Below are positions 19,347 through 31,944 of a stretch of 64,000 nt of DNA, one piece after another. The notes below the pieces were generated by a model that ran no database searches, had not been told where the DNA came from, and saw only the letters and a list, made by a program, of their open reading frames with translations. Source of the stretch: Aricia agestis (Eukaryota; Arthropoda; Insecta; Lepidoptera; Lycaenidae). Location: NCBI RefSeq assembly GCF_905147365.1, contig NC_056419.1, positions 1,309,501-1,373,500 on the forward strand, in the 5' to 3' direction. A program made the position numbers and the translations under genes. The stretch's first letter is position 1, and every line of letters begins with the position of its first letter.

Positions 19347-19511
19347 TTATTATGCCCATCAATATCGGCCTAGTAAGTTCGGAATCTATACGATGCACAC
19401 AAACAAACAAACTTTTCCACTTTAAAATATTATACTAAACTGTACAGAAGTATCCATGACTTATGCCGTAATATATTTACTAGGATGACCATTCCATGAT
19501 TCCCTACTCAA

Positions 19512-19629
19512 CTTACCTGCAACGCACCTGCAGCTCTTCTGATGTTGCGAGTGTCCATGGGTGACGGTAGTTGCTTACCATCAGGTGACCCGTTTGCTCG
19601 TTTGCCCCCTTATTTAATTAAAAAAAAAA
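19512..19629 (+). mobile_element. Family A SINE-like element, 3' fragment
   Basis: From 'cctgcaacgcacctgcagct' to the A run after 'gtttgcccccttatttaatt'. The 5' two thirds are missing. Longer copies are at 53.2, 54.6, 55.2 and 61.5 kb. Confidence 0.8.
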
Positions 19630-19662
19630 CTTCTAGAAAGGCATGGTCGAACATAATATTAT

Positions 19663-19830
19663 TACTAGCTATTTGACCGAGCTTTGCTCGGTATTCGATA
19701 AAACACGAATAAAATGACATTTTCTAAAAATGATTCCTAGCTAGATCGATTTATCGCCCCCGAAACCCCCTATATACTAAATTTCATGAAAATCGTTGGA
19801 GCCGATTCCGAGATTCCAATTATATATTTA
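19663..19830. repeat. Inverse copy of the repeat at 17.04-17.26 kb
   Basis: 'ttgaccgagctttgctcggt', 'acgaataaaatgacattttc' and 'cccccgaaaccccctatata' appear in the reverse order and strand of the 17 kb copy. Confidence 0.75.
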
Positions 19831-20149
19831 TATATATACAAGAATTGCTCGTATAAAGATATAAGATATAATATAGGGGTGATTGTACCTACCCAACAAT
19901 ACTTACCTATTGTTCGTGTACCAAATTGCGGTATTAACAGTGACATAACTAAATTGCTGTTATTAAATTGACAGGGTAGAGCCAAAGTTTTCTTTCCCAA
20001 TTATTTCAAAGTAATCAAATAAATTGGATCAGCAATTTTCTTTGTTATTGATGTTATTGTGTTTAAGGCATTGTTTTTAACACAATAGTCAATACCATGA
20101 AATGAGTAGGGTCACCTGATGGTAATTGCCACCCAAGAAACAATTAGTG

Positions 20150-20330
20150 CACAAGTTTGTGGGAATAATATGCGTGGTGGCCGCAAAGGAAGATCTTCGA
20201 ACCGAGCGAGGTGTGCTCGCTCTGTTATTTATTACAGCCGTGTATGCTCGGTCATTTATATACCAACGCACTTAGAAAACTTCTATAGCGCGATGCAGGA
20301 ATGTGGCACTAATTGTGGGTATCGCCATTC
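20150..20330. repeat. Family B repeat, inverse copy
   Basis: Contains 'aaggaagatcttcgaaccga', 'gcacttagaaaacttctata' and 'gcgcgatgcaggaatgt'. The middle differs from the 3.8 kb copy. Confidence 0.65.
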
Positions 20331-20847
20331 GCCACATCACTCCCCCTCGAAGACCGGAGGTCGAATCTTGAAGTCTTTGTGTCGCTTGAGTAGTCAGTAT
20401 CCGTTTTGTACATCGTACTTAGGTATTTCGTGAAGCCATTTCACGGCAGATTTCTTTGTGACTTTGTTAGTCTAGACTCTAGTCGATTCAGTGCATTCCT
20501 AAAGAAACAATTTTACTTCAGCGCCAAAAATGTACGTTTAACGTCTGTGTATAAAGGTAGTGTAGATACTCGATAGATCGATTAAAAACCACCGAAAAGA
20601 AAATCAAAGGGTTATTAGTTAATACTTATTAGATACTTTCTAACAATATGTTTTTCTCTTGATGTGGGTGCACTGCACCACGCACAAATCAGCTATAGGC
20701 ATTAGGCACACAACTATAATTTCTATAGAGTTTTGTGTAATAAAGAACCATTTCACTGTTAGTGACCAATGATTCTCCTTTTCCATGCATTTTATGAAAA
20801 CGAAAGGTGATGAGCATAATTACGAAAACGGTTTTACTGCATCAGTA

Positions 20848-20861
20848 CCGCTAGGGGGCGC
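20848..20861 (+). promoter_or_regulatory. CTCF-like site
   Basis: CCGCTAGGGGGCGC fits the core CCASYAGRKGGCRS at 13 of 14 positions. It opens a GC-rich stretch running to about 20,990 that is not a recognised repeat. Confidence 0.4.
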
Positions 20862-21107
20862 TGGCGTGGTGTGAGCGGGGGGATGCGGGGGGTTTGAGCT
20901 CGGGGGGTGTGGGGGTCGACATTGACCGAGTGCGCCGTGCGTCATTCATCCGCGATGCAACGCCACGCCCCGATATGCATGTGGACCGTTGAAGTTGGGA
21001 GGCAGTCCTGGTTAATACTGTGATGCAAGAATGGGTCATAACGGATCGAGTGAATAAGAGGTTGTTATACGTCTCATAAAATGTAAGCGAAAAAAATATA
21101 TACAGTC

Positions 21108-21382
21108 GAATATACAGGGTACATAACAAAACTAAGTGACAATAAAAGTAGGGACCCATAATATAATATATCCTATATTATAGGGACCAATACATACCCT
21201 AAAGAGGGTATATATGGGTCCCTATATAGAGTTCACTGTGAAAGCAGTAGCGCTGAAAGAGTTTTTTTTATTTGTATGGGTCCCAGTGTCATATGAGTTT
21301 GCCCATACAAAAGTAAAAAAAAACTTTCTAAAGCAAACACACCAAAATACTTGTCACTATGTTTTGTTATACCCTGAATATA
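21108..21382. mobile_element. Family C inverted-repeat element
   Basis: The ends 'agggtacataacaaaactaa' and 'actatgttttgttataccct' are inverse. Inside, 'gggaccca' and 'cctatattatag' motifs form further small palindromes around 21,150-21,230, and 'gttcactgtgaaagcagtag' links it to the other family C copies. Confidence 0.7.
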
Positions 21383-21826
21383 CAGCCGAATATAGAACCT
21401 CCTTTTTGGGAGTCAGTTAAAAATTCTCAAGGGCATCAAAGACTTTATAATATGAAGAGTCTGTACAATGTGGAGTCTGGAATTCTTGCCTATGGCGCCT
21501 TCTACAAAGAATGCAACGTATTTAAATTTTCATCAGAATATCTTAGAGAATAATTATTAATTATATTTAGTAGTTAGTACCAATTATTTTAGGAATTACG
21601 ATATTATCTACTCCTGAATATGTCAAGCAGTATGCGAGCTGAAGATGAATTTATATACGGTATACCCGTCTCAATTAGGTAAAATATAAAAAAAGTAACA
21701 ATATTTTCTTGCAATCTACAAGGAAACTTGTTACTTTTTCTCTAATATTATCACAAAATACACTAAGCTCAATCGAAGCTCGCTGGTAAATAAAATCCAA
21801 TCAACCGGTTGCAATCATATTAAGCA

Positions 21827-22020
21827 AAACGTTCCGGGGCAGCGGGGGCCCGCCGCGCCGGGGCCTCGAGGGGGCCTCGGACCCGGGCCCCGCGGGGGCA
21901 CAGGTATCGAGCGGCCTTGGCACGCTGCAGTGCCTCAAATTATTTATAATGCGAGCGGCCAACTACTCCTTTATACGGAATTGGGTCACGTGACATAATG
22001 GAATTTCGGCACGACACGCC
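21827..22020. promoter_or_regulatory. GC island followed by AT motif and E-box
   Basis: About 80 bases of almost pure G+C at 21,835-21,900, then 'aattatttataatgcgagcg' and 'gggtcacgtgacataatg' (CACGTG). Not repeated in the window. It could be an enhancer or a promoter; no exon is supported. Confidence 0.3.
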
Positions 22021-24057
22021 TTGGCCTGGCAAAAACATGCCAAAAAAAAAAAATTTTTTATAGGAATATATATAAGAATAACAAAATTAATTATTTAATT
22101 AACAATAAAGATCTTTAGCTACTAGTTTAAGCAAAAGCATTTGCAATTTTTTTCATGCAATTTGCATTTAACTGTCCTTTAGCCCATAAATGCTATTGGA
22201 ATGCACTTATTTCATGCCGGTTTTCTATGAGACGGTCGAACCATTGGTCGTTTAGAACAACGATGAATAAAAGATACTGAATACCAATTTGCTCTGATCG
22301 CCGTCCCAAATTATGTAACTAAGTATACACATTTAAAATTCAAAATGGAGTAATTTATGTATGAAATGCAGCGGGCGGGCCAAGAATTTGTTTTGTAAAT
22401 TTCTCAAAGGGCCGAGCTGAGATTATAAACCTTCGTCCTACTTCGTGGTTCGTCTATTCATTATAATTTGATTTAACCGACCGGCTTTGACTCCTTAAGC
22501 CGCATATTATGTGGGAAGTATAGTACGGTCTACATAACACACAATGGTTAAAAATATTTAAAATTTTCTTCGTCTACCGTCGCGTCAGGACTCAGGCCCC
22601 TGGGGCCTTATCATTAACTTTGTCAAAACCTGAGCTAATCCGCGCAGCTCAGAAAACACTTGTAAAGTAAATTGTTCTTTTTTCGCATCATAACAACTTT
22701 TACTTCTGAATGGTTGTAACCTGTAATAATTGTCTCTGAACTGGATTAAGAAATGTCAAACACGAACGTCAAATTTGACTCACGGAATTGTTTTTTTTTT
22801 TAGGAATTGAAATGGCTTAGCCATAACGACTAACGGAAAAATTGTAAATAAAGATGAAAATATAGTTTAAAAAAAATTTATATTTTTTACTATAAAATAT
22901 ACTATTTTCTAATACATAACGTGGTCAATGTAGGAATAGTTACTTTTGCACCGATTTATTGTATTTAAAGGTAATTATTATAAATGTGTAAATGGTTTTA
23001 TTTATATTTTTTTGGTATTTTATAAGCCCTTTATGAAAACACTGAGAAAATAACACTCCTTCATGTTTATATTATCACAAGCATGGCGATCTAGAGGAGA
23101 AAGAATTCTCTGACATTGGCAACTAACTGAGTCGGCAATTAAAAAAAAGAAGAAGAAGGAGACAAAAAAAAAAGATAATTAGATATTGTTATTAAGTTTA
23201 TAGAGATTATGTTATATGCAAAAAATTGATAAGTTTATTATATCCTATACCTATTTGATACCTACGCTAAATAATCTACCATAAAAAAGTCTTAGAAATG
23301 CATCAAACTTGTAGATTACAATTACATGCATTACAACAGAGTTGATGTCATGAGTTGAACATAGTTTGTTGAACTTGAACTCATTCTTGAACACCTACGT
23401 TTTTTTGAGCTTTCAAATAGGTATTATTGTAACATAAACAGGCAATTTATAAGTTTAATAATCCCCTTTTCGTGCCTTGTAAGGCATTTTACATTATTAG
23501 TATTGTGTACGCTGAACCAAATATTTTTCAGGATAAAGGATGATTGCTAACACTGAGATACTATAAGTACTACATTTTATAATAAAGAATTGCAAGTGTA
23601 ATGATGACAAAGTCCTAGGAAGATAATATATATTCACTCAAAAGCTTTAATTAAAAGAAATTTAATAAATACTCGTTTTTAAATGTTTTTTCATTTATTT
23701 TCTCACTTAAATATACCTACCTTAGATACATATTCATACACAGCTTTCATCAATAGGTACTATATTTGTCTTACATCTTATTATCAACCTAGTATCAGAT
23801 AGGCAAGTGGTAAATCTCTTTTATATTATACTTATAAAAACATTTATACAGCGGAAATCTTAAACAAGGTCTTGTCACTTAAAATCAAAGAAGATGAATC
23901 AAATATCCCTTGTGTAAATATTAATTTATTATTATTAAAGGAGTTCAAATACAAACTTTTGATGAAAGATAAAAACAATATTATAATTTCAGACTTTTAT
24001 TTGGCAAACCAATAACAATTAGAAACTGCATTGCAAGTTGCAACTATGGGAAATTGC
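22020..24057. other. AT-rich intergenic DNA, nothing supported
   Basis: Homopolymer-rich sequence with no recognisable gene, RNA or complete element. Confidence 0.55.
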
Positions 24058-24243
24058 CTGGGATATCTCAGACAGAGAGCGGTCAAGGGTTTTGTGTTCT
24101 TTGTGTTGTATTATGTTGTAGAATGCCTCCCGTGTGAGTATCTCTATATACTCACACAGGAGGAGTTCTGAATGTGTCAGAATTGCTCCTCAGTCACCAA
24201 CGCAAATGCTTCAACGCATGACCACTCTGTCTGATAGGTCCCT
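24058..24243. mobile_element. Inverted-repeat element with a central hairpin
   Basis: The ends 'gggatatctcagacagagag' and the inverse of 'ctctgtctgataggtccc' pair imperfectly. The centre has 'gtgagtatctctatatactc' folding on itself. Confidence 0.55.
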
Positions 24244-24288
24244 AAAACGACCACATCTTTTTAAAATGTATAATACATGAGGACTTAC

Positions 24289-25380
24289 TAAAGTCCTCAT
24301 GTATTTTAAATTTTAATGTAATAATATAAAACTAATATTATTATTATTGAGGTACAAAAGTATTTTTGGTAATAATAATATAAGTTCCAATGAAAATATT
24401 ATGTTTTATGAACAATAAGTATGTTTGTTATGCAATTTTTGTTATGTCTTTTTGGAAAAAAGTACTATAAGTAATGTAGGATTATATTTTTGAGTTTTAG
24501 TGACTATTCCCATTGTATATTATATCATATTGTAGTCAAGAGAAGTTATAAATGAAAAAGTGCATATGAGAATTTAGCTAATTTGGATTTTATATTATCA
24601 ATGATTTAACTTTTCTAGTAGTTTAGGTGTATGTGTGTGTGTTAATATTTATTCGTGAATATACATGAATCTAAAGTTTCAGAGGTTGTGTTCTCAAAAT
24701 TCTTGTTATTGAGAAAGTAATACCTTTGAATTTACCTCTTTGGTGCAGCGTTTATCATGCATGGTTTACAAGGAAATAGTTTGTGAAATAACACAAATAG
24801 GTTCCTAAGAAGTACATAGTAAGTCCTCATGTATTTTAAGTTTTAATTTAATATAAAACTAATACTTACTTATTATTATTATTGAGGTAAGTACAAAAGT
24901 ATTTTTGGTACTTAATACATAATAATATATGTTCCTATGATAATATTATGTTTTATGAACAATAAGTTCCATATGTTTGTTATGCAATTCTTATTAAGTA
25001 AGTCTTTTTTGGAAAAGTACTATAATGTAGGTTTTTGTTTTTGAGTAAAATTTAGTGATTTACACTATTCCCATCATATAATACCATATTGTAGTCAAGA
25101 GAAGAAGTTATAAATGAAAAAGTGCTCATATGAGAATTGAGCTAATTGTGATTCTATGATATTATCAATTATTTAACTTTTCTATTAGTTTAGGTGTATC
25201 AATGTTTATCCGGAGCATGTTATACATACATCTAAAGTTTAAAAGGTTGTGTTCTGAAAATTCTTGTTAAAAGTAAGTACTTAATATTGAATTTACCTCT
25301 TTGGTGCAGTGTTTATCATGCATATACCAAAATACTTCAGGTTTACAAGGAAATAGTTTGTGAAATAACACAAAAACCTA
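24289..25380. repeat. Tandem duplication, two copies of about 520-555 bp
   Basis: Copy 1 is about 24,289-24,800 and copy 2 about 24,826-25,380. Both run in order through 'aagtcctcatgtatttta', 'caaaagtatttttggta', 'attatgttttatgaacaata', 'tgtagtcaagagaag', 'tttacctctttggtgcag' and 'aaggaaatagtttgtgaaat'. Copy 2 carries extra short blocks made of taagta or tactta. Non-coding. Confidence 0.9.
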
Positions 25381-26430
25381 CAATGCAACTATAAGATTGT
25401 ACCTGTAGGTTTTTGGTGAAAATTCATACTAGTTTTACAGTAATTATACACAACACTTGTGTTCCTTATACCTTGTATGTGTTTCTTGTGTACTAAATCA
25501 ATGCAGTCTTAGCTCATCGCACAAATGCAAACCTTATTGTTGACTAGACATATAGGTATATTGTACTAATATACTACACCTCACTTATGTTATTATTCTG
25601 AAACCTCACTAACACTAAATGGATTACTAAGGTCTCTACGTCTTTACTTATGTATCACTTCGTGATTAACTTGAGAATACTTAATCGTTTTCCAAAAATT
25701 TGGACACTTCGAATGTTTAGTTTTTTGGTTTTAATAACGAATTATTTTCACTAAAATATATGCTATAGACTAAAATATAACTTATTAAGTAACTAACCAA
25801 CTAAATAGCAATATAATTTAAGACTAAAAAGTATGTAATAAAATTACTAAAATGTAAACTATTCAGTAAAAGCTACTCATTGGTTGGTGTTTATTGAATT
25901 GCTGTATTTGACGTAAAAGCAAGCGAGCTTATGTCAGAAGTGTTGTCATGATACCAAATGATACGAAATTATTACTCAGTTAACAATGGAGAAGTGAGTT
26001 TTGTGTCACGTGACCACTGACTGGCTGGAAAATAGAGGTCATGGTACCAAAATGCGAGCCAGTCAGTATTCTGGCTGGCTTTAAGAGCTCATGATAGAGG
26101 GGTCGTATTTTTAATTTTTATAGCCAAAGTATTTTAAATTCAGGTATGTTGTCAATTTACCCACTCTGTTTGGATTGTTTGGAACAGAATATTATTATGT
26201 AACGAGTTTTCCAAAAAACAAAATGCGATCACGGGGGAAAACACTTTTTTTTAAAGAAAGAATGAATGTGCCGTCAGCTAATCTAGTCAATGCGCAAGTA
26301 ACATGGTCCTTACTTCTTGTCTATGATTTATGAAGCCACCATCTTACCAAACAAGGTATATCGTACTTATTATGTAAATATTTTTGTTAGGGTATCCTTT
26401 ATTAAAAAGTAAATCCTTTATAAAAAAATC
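25381..26430. other. AT-rich intergenic DNA, nothing supported
   Basis: Contains a doubled 'ctggctgg' motif near 26,020-26,080 and poly-T or poly-A runs. No gene or complete element is seen. Confidence 0.5.
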
Positions 26431-26439
26431 TAGAATCTA

Positions 26440-26660
26440 GATGATGCCCGCAACTCCGTTTTACATTGCCTTACATTTTTCCAGGATAAAAAGTATCTTA
26501 TGTCCTTTCCCGGGACTTAAAATATGTCCATATCTAATTTCAGCAAACAAAATTAACAGACAGGCAGACAGACAAACAGACAAGCGGACAGGCAAACAGA
26601 CAGATAGATAGACTGACAGACAGACACACTTTCGCATATATAATATTAGTATGGAACTAA
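26440..26660. repeat. R repeat (gatgcccgcaactccgtt ... ctttcgcat)
   Basis: Starts 'tagatgatgcccgcaactcc', has 'tgtcctttcccgggact', a long CAGA tract, and ends 'cgcatatataatattagtat'. Many copies occur in the window in both orientations. Confidence 0.8.
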
Positions 26661-26699
26661 ACTACAAACCGCATCTGAGAAAACCCGCAATGAAGCCGT

Positions 26700-27010
26700 A
26701 CGTCTCTGTCTTGTAAAAATTATCGCCGCCTCCCCCCGGGGTGCCGTCCGCACCCCGCACTCGCGCTACGACCGGCTTCCTCGTCGGAGCTATAAACGAG
26801 GTAGTGTTGGGCGCGTTTTAAAATTATTCGATAGATTTTATTTGAGGTAAATTTGCGGTAGGGTTTAAGCTGATCGCGCATTTGTCAGCACCGTACTCGC
26901 CGTACACGTCGAACGCACCGCATAGTACACGAAATGCGGCGCGTGCGGTGCAGACGAATGTGGGAGGTTTAACATCATTTCATACAACGAATTCTAAAAT
27001 GCGGCGCGTT
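26700..27010. promoter_or_regulatory. GC-rich islands of unknown role
   Basis: An island at 26,725-26,800 ('ccgcctccccccggggtgcc') and two CpG-rich stretches with 'gcggcgcg' at 26,935-27,020. Not matched elsewhere in the window. Possibly regulatory. Confidence 0.25.
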
Positions 27011-27041
27011 CGGCGCGTGCGTGATGATAATAATATGTGCG

Positions 27042-27236
27042 ATCACCTTTAAAGGTGATCGCTATGTCTAGCAAGAGTACCGAACTACTATCAGAGAAGT
27101 TGATTCCTATGCAAATCGGGGACCTAAGTAGTTTGGTTGTATTACGTCAAACCCAGCTGACAGATCACAATTAACATTGAATTGACATATTCGACCAAAT
27201 AACGTTGGTCTGTCAATTGCATAGGAATCAACTTCC
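27042..27236. mobile_element. Hairpin plus inverted-repeat element
   Basis: 'gcgatcacctttaaaggtga' at about 27,040-27,062 is a perfect palindrome. 27,094-27,236 has ends 'agaagttgattcctatgcaa' and the inverse 'attgcataggaatcaacttc'. Confidence 0.65.
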
Positions 27237-28392
27237 TCGATGGTACAAAACGACAATTTAAATTTTGCCTTTAAATTCTGCATGATAATTATTGATTGTT
27301 TTCGTTAGCGGTGTTTTATTTTAAAAAAATTAAACACAGCCAACGAGACTTTTCGAGTTGTTGCTTAGTTGATTCCGATTGCCAATGGCTTGCTACAAAC
27401 TTGATCTTTAATAATTATTATTACCAATTTTCCTTAACTTTTTATGTCCGGGAGAAATGCTCAGGAAAGGGGCTGGCTTTACCGAATATTTACCAAACCT
27501 TTAGTAAAAAGTTACCTTTAAAACGTGTGAAATATTATAATCTTTACATAAATGGAAGTACATTTTGCAATCTCAACGTTGTTTTTAATGTCAGAACAAA
27601 CGTACTGTAATGTACGTAGTATGACAATAGGTACTACTCTCCTATATAAAAGAGATGATTAATACTATCTACTTTAAAAAAATTCAAAGAGTTATAAACA
27701 TCGATATCGATAAACACAATCACTCTCACCACTACTCGGAAGCAGAATCAGAATAATAAAAGATTTTATTTGTTCCCCGCCCACCTCGCTGTGCTGGGCT
27801 GGCGAACACTTCATGATCGATAGAGAGTAGAGACCAACGAGCAGACGAATCGCATGATGGTAAGCGCCGGTCAATGATGTTTGACATAGAACGATGGTAT
27901 TCCAAATATTTCATGTGTTCCCAAAATGTTAATAATGATTTTTGTTTTTTCATAGTTAGAGGTGGCATATTAGCTAAACGACCAAGATCCACCTGCGGGA
28001 TTACGCGTATGCGACAGTTATGCAACAGGCGTTTGATAGCAGATATCGATGTCTGCTCTCAAACGCCTTTTGCAAAGCTGTCGCAAGATCACTCTGCTGT
28101 CATTTCCCTACCAACCACCATTATTTATTTTGTTTAAGTATATTTTGTGCACAAAGTTAACAAAGACACATTTAAATGCTATAATAATTAAACAGTGGCA
28201 TAGTTATTACTTTAAGAGATCTCTTCCAGCAAACCTTATAATTTATAATTAGTAATGTGGTTCGACTAACTTTATAATTATAATAAATACCTAGAGCTGA
28301 AATATAATTTGATATAATCTTGCAATGTATCTGAAAATGGAGTTGTCTAAAAATAGAAGTCTGTTTTAACGATGTCGCGGGTTTAACGAATG

Positions 28393-28447
28393 TAGCTATG
28401 AAACTGGAAGCCCGAGTAACGTACTCGGGCTTCCAGTTTCATAGCTA
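28393..28447. repeat. Perfect 26-bp-arm hairpin with 3-base loop
   Basis: The arms begin 'tagctatgaaactggaagcc' and pair without mismatch around loop 'acg'. No unambiguous target duplication was seen. Candidate foldback element or inverted duplication. Confidence 0.9.
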
Positions 28448-28684
28448 AGTTACAGCCTGGTTGCTATATACTGTATTATTTATTACAAGCTCTCGCGTTC
28501 GCCCGCAATACGTAATTGGACGTAAAAAAAAAGATAAATCAGATGGAAATCTTTGTGAAATTTATTAGAAGAAGGCACGAACAACTATTTATTTCTATAT
28601 CTGTTAGTTTCAACAAATTATAACCTAACCTAACGGTACTCTTTTTATTTCCTCTTAGTTTTTAACAAACCAAGACGCAACCCA

Positions 28685-29035
28685 AGGGCGGATCCAGCTT
28701 TGGCACCGGGGGGGGGGGGCACATTTTTTTTAATGAAATAAGGGGGCAAACGAGTAAACGGGTCACCTGATGGAAAGCAACTTCCGTCGCCCATGGACAC
28801 TCGCAGCATTAGAAGAGCTGCAGGTGCGTTGCCGGCCTTCTAAGGGGTAATAGGGGAGGGTATGGAAGGGAATAGGGGAGGGTACGGGAGGAAATAGGGG
28901 AGGGTAGGGAAAGGAAAAGGGTAGGGGATTGGGCCTCCGGTAAACTCACTTACTCGGCGAAACACAGCGGAAGCGCTGTTTCACGTCGGTTTTCTGTGAG
29001 GACGTGGTATCTCTCCGGTCGAGCCGGCCCATTCG
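28685..29035 (-). mobile_element. hAT-like end joined to a family A SINE-like element
   Basis: 28,685-28,722 reads 'agggcggatccagctttggc' followed by 12 Gs, a hAT-type terminus. 28,724-29,035 is a family A copy in minus orientation: the T run (its A tail) comes first, then 'gggggcaaacgag', the G/A-rich middle and 'ccggtcgagccggcccattc'. The last 5' bases of the element are missing. Confidence 0.7.
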
Positions 29036-29329
29036 ACATAGTCGTGGTTAAGACACAAGAACTTATAATTTAATTTTGATTATTTACTAAGTGGTTCACC
29101 TAGGACCGGGACCCTTTATTTTGTTATCTTCTGGAACCTTCGATCAAATATTTCTGTCTGGAACGAAGTCCTTCAATGTAGTATGTATCTTCTTGCGCAC
29201 AAACGGAGCAACACGATACTTTACGGAGTGCGTTTAGTTCAATGCGTTTTCGCGTAATTTTGCTACCCCATCATAGATTTACCTCTAACTATTTCATGCA
29301 AATATCTTTTTTTAACGTGACGTTTTTCG

Positions 29330-29402
29330 GTGATGGAAAACACCTACCGTCGCCCATGGACACTCGCAACATTAGAAGAGCTGCAGGTGCGTTGCCGGCT
29401 GC
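29330..29402 (-). mobile_element. Family A SINE-like fragment
   Basis: About 70 bases: 'tgatggaaaacacctaccgt' to 'gtgcgttgccggc'. Truncated at both ends. Confidence 0.7.
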
Positions 29403-29734
29403 AGTATAACATCGCCAAGTGCGGCTATACCCTAACTGCTAACAATCAGGATATGGTAATGCGCTACATGTACAATCCCAGCACAAACGGAAACAACAAT
29501 TAGCTGAGTACCGCGGTGTTTTGCTGACCTAATTACTTCAGAATACTGAACATACACACTGACGTCACAATACAGAACTACTTACGTAGTAACTGTTTAG
29601 TAATCTGTGGTTAATGTTTGTCAGTGTTTGTTAAATAAGTAACCAATCTTTTTTCTATAAAACCACAGCTGACACTTTTTTAAATGATATATTTTGTATT
29701 GTGGAGGCACGAGTTCGAAACCGACTATATGAGG

Positions 29735-29875
29735 TGGCGGCAGACGACGTGTCGTCGCGACACTACTGGTTTCTATGTATTTCTATGAATAAGTGTCGCT
29801 AGCTTCGTGTCGCTAGCTGCGGAGGGTATTTCATAGAAATACATACAAATCAGTAGTGTCGCTTCATGTCGCCCG
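29735..29875. mobile_element. Imperfect inverted-repeat element
   Basis: 'gcgacactactggtttctat' at the left pairs with 'aaatcagtagtgtcgc' at the right. Inside are two 'gtgtcgctagct' direct copies. Confidence 0.55.
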
Positions 29876-30173
29876 CTGCCAACCGGTATCTTACTGTAGC
29901 TTGTAAGACAGGCTGCTAAATTGCTCTCTATCTTATTTACGCAAATATTAATTGATAATTTCCAATAAAATATGCTTTTGATGATTAACGCTAATCGACA
30001 TAATAAAGACGCGTTATGTTGTCGGTGCTCAGGTTTTCTGTCTGCGTATTAATATAACTGCACGCGGCACGTCACGCTGCGCAAGTTGCGCAACATCAGT
30101 GTGGTTACATACAGTAGCGGGCAGCGGCTAGTGGAAGCTAGACTGAACTGTGTAGAAGATGTAACGAAACTAA

Positions 30174-30331
30174 GGGTTGATTCAGACCGCAACGCGACGA
30201 GGCGAGGCGAGGCGCGGCGCGGCATTATTGTATGGATTTGACAGATTTCAACTGCGCGAAACGTCTTGCGAATCTGTCAAATCCATACAAATTTAGAGCA
30301 TCTACGCGTCGTGTTGCGGTCTGAATCAACC
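30174..30331. mobile_element. MITE of the GGGTTGATTCAGACCGCAAC family
   Basis: Inverse ends and a central 'atttgacagatttcaa'. TAA stands at the left; the right side is mutated. Its sister at 60,920-61,079 has TAA on both sides, the TWA target of PIF/Harbinger elements. Confidence 0.8.
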
Positions 30332-30382
30332 AGTGATAATATTTTCAAAGTAGCAGCGTCAAGAGCGAATTAAAAATATTTT

Positions 30383-30541
30383 TTGTGATGTATAGGGTGC
30401 GGGCGAGCATCATGAATTTTTCCATACAAAGGCGACAAAAAAGTTACTCTTTCAGCGCTGCTACTTTCACAATAAACTCAATATAGGGGACTCATACACA
30501 CCCGAAAATATTACAACTTAGTTTTGTTACACCCTGTATTT
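30383..30541. repeat. Family C repeat
   Basis: 'ctctttcagcgctgctactt', 'ggggactcatacacac' and the end 'ttgttacaccctgta'. Confidence 0.65.
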
Positions 30542-30566
30542 ACATTGACATGCCGGCATCTACGAC

Positions 30567-30845
30567 ATAATAATAATAATAATATCTATGGACGCTTCAC
30601 ACCACGTCAGTCTGGCCCCGTGGTAAGTACCTGAAGGACTTGTATTACGGGTACCAGACAACGGAAATATATTTAATACTTTTATTCTATACATATATTT
30701 AAGATTTTTATTAAATGATACACAAATTTAATACACATCCATGACCCGGGAACCTTGAAAACTTTTTGTTTCCTCGGCGGGATTCGAACCCGCGACCCCC
30801 GGCTTGAGCTACCAACAGCCCACCAACTGAGCCACAGAGGTCGTC
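30567..30845 (-). mobile_element. tRNA-headed SINE, complete copy
   Basis: On the minus strand: tRNA-like head 30845-30773 with box B 'ggttcgaatcc' in 'gggggtcgcgggttcgaatc', then 'tcatggatgtgtatt', 'ccgttgtctggtacc', 'actgacgtggtgtgaagcgt', and a TTA microsatellite tail. The acceptor-stem ends do not pair as in a real tRNA, so it is called a SINE and not a tRNA gene. Other copies: 4125-4864 and 43,563-43,802. Confidence 0.85.
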
Positions 30846-31172
30846 AACGACGGACGACTAATAAACTCCGTCTTGATGTAAATTTAATACTTCGATCACA
30901 GTTTCCAGGAAATGCTATTGTATTCTATTGTTGTCGCGATCCCCGGTGCTCCTATGGGGCTTGAATAATTAAAAATCATGTCTAGGTTGTTACTACCATA
31001 TACATTATACATGTACCAGGTTAAAAACTATTATAGGTTTTGTCACCGGTCTTAAAGTAAATAAACTTTTTATTTATTTTTATTTTTTTATTTATGATAT
31101 AAGGGGGCAAACGAGCAAACGGGTCACCTAATGGAAAGCAACTTCCGTCGCCCATGGACACTCGCAGCATCA

Positions 31173-31944
<772 letters not shown>

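Noticed and set aside
26560..26640. CRISPR-like array from regularly spaced CAGACAGA units
   Set aside because: It is a simple CAGA tract inside a dispersed eukaryotic repeat, with no spacers.
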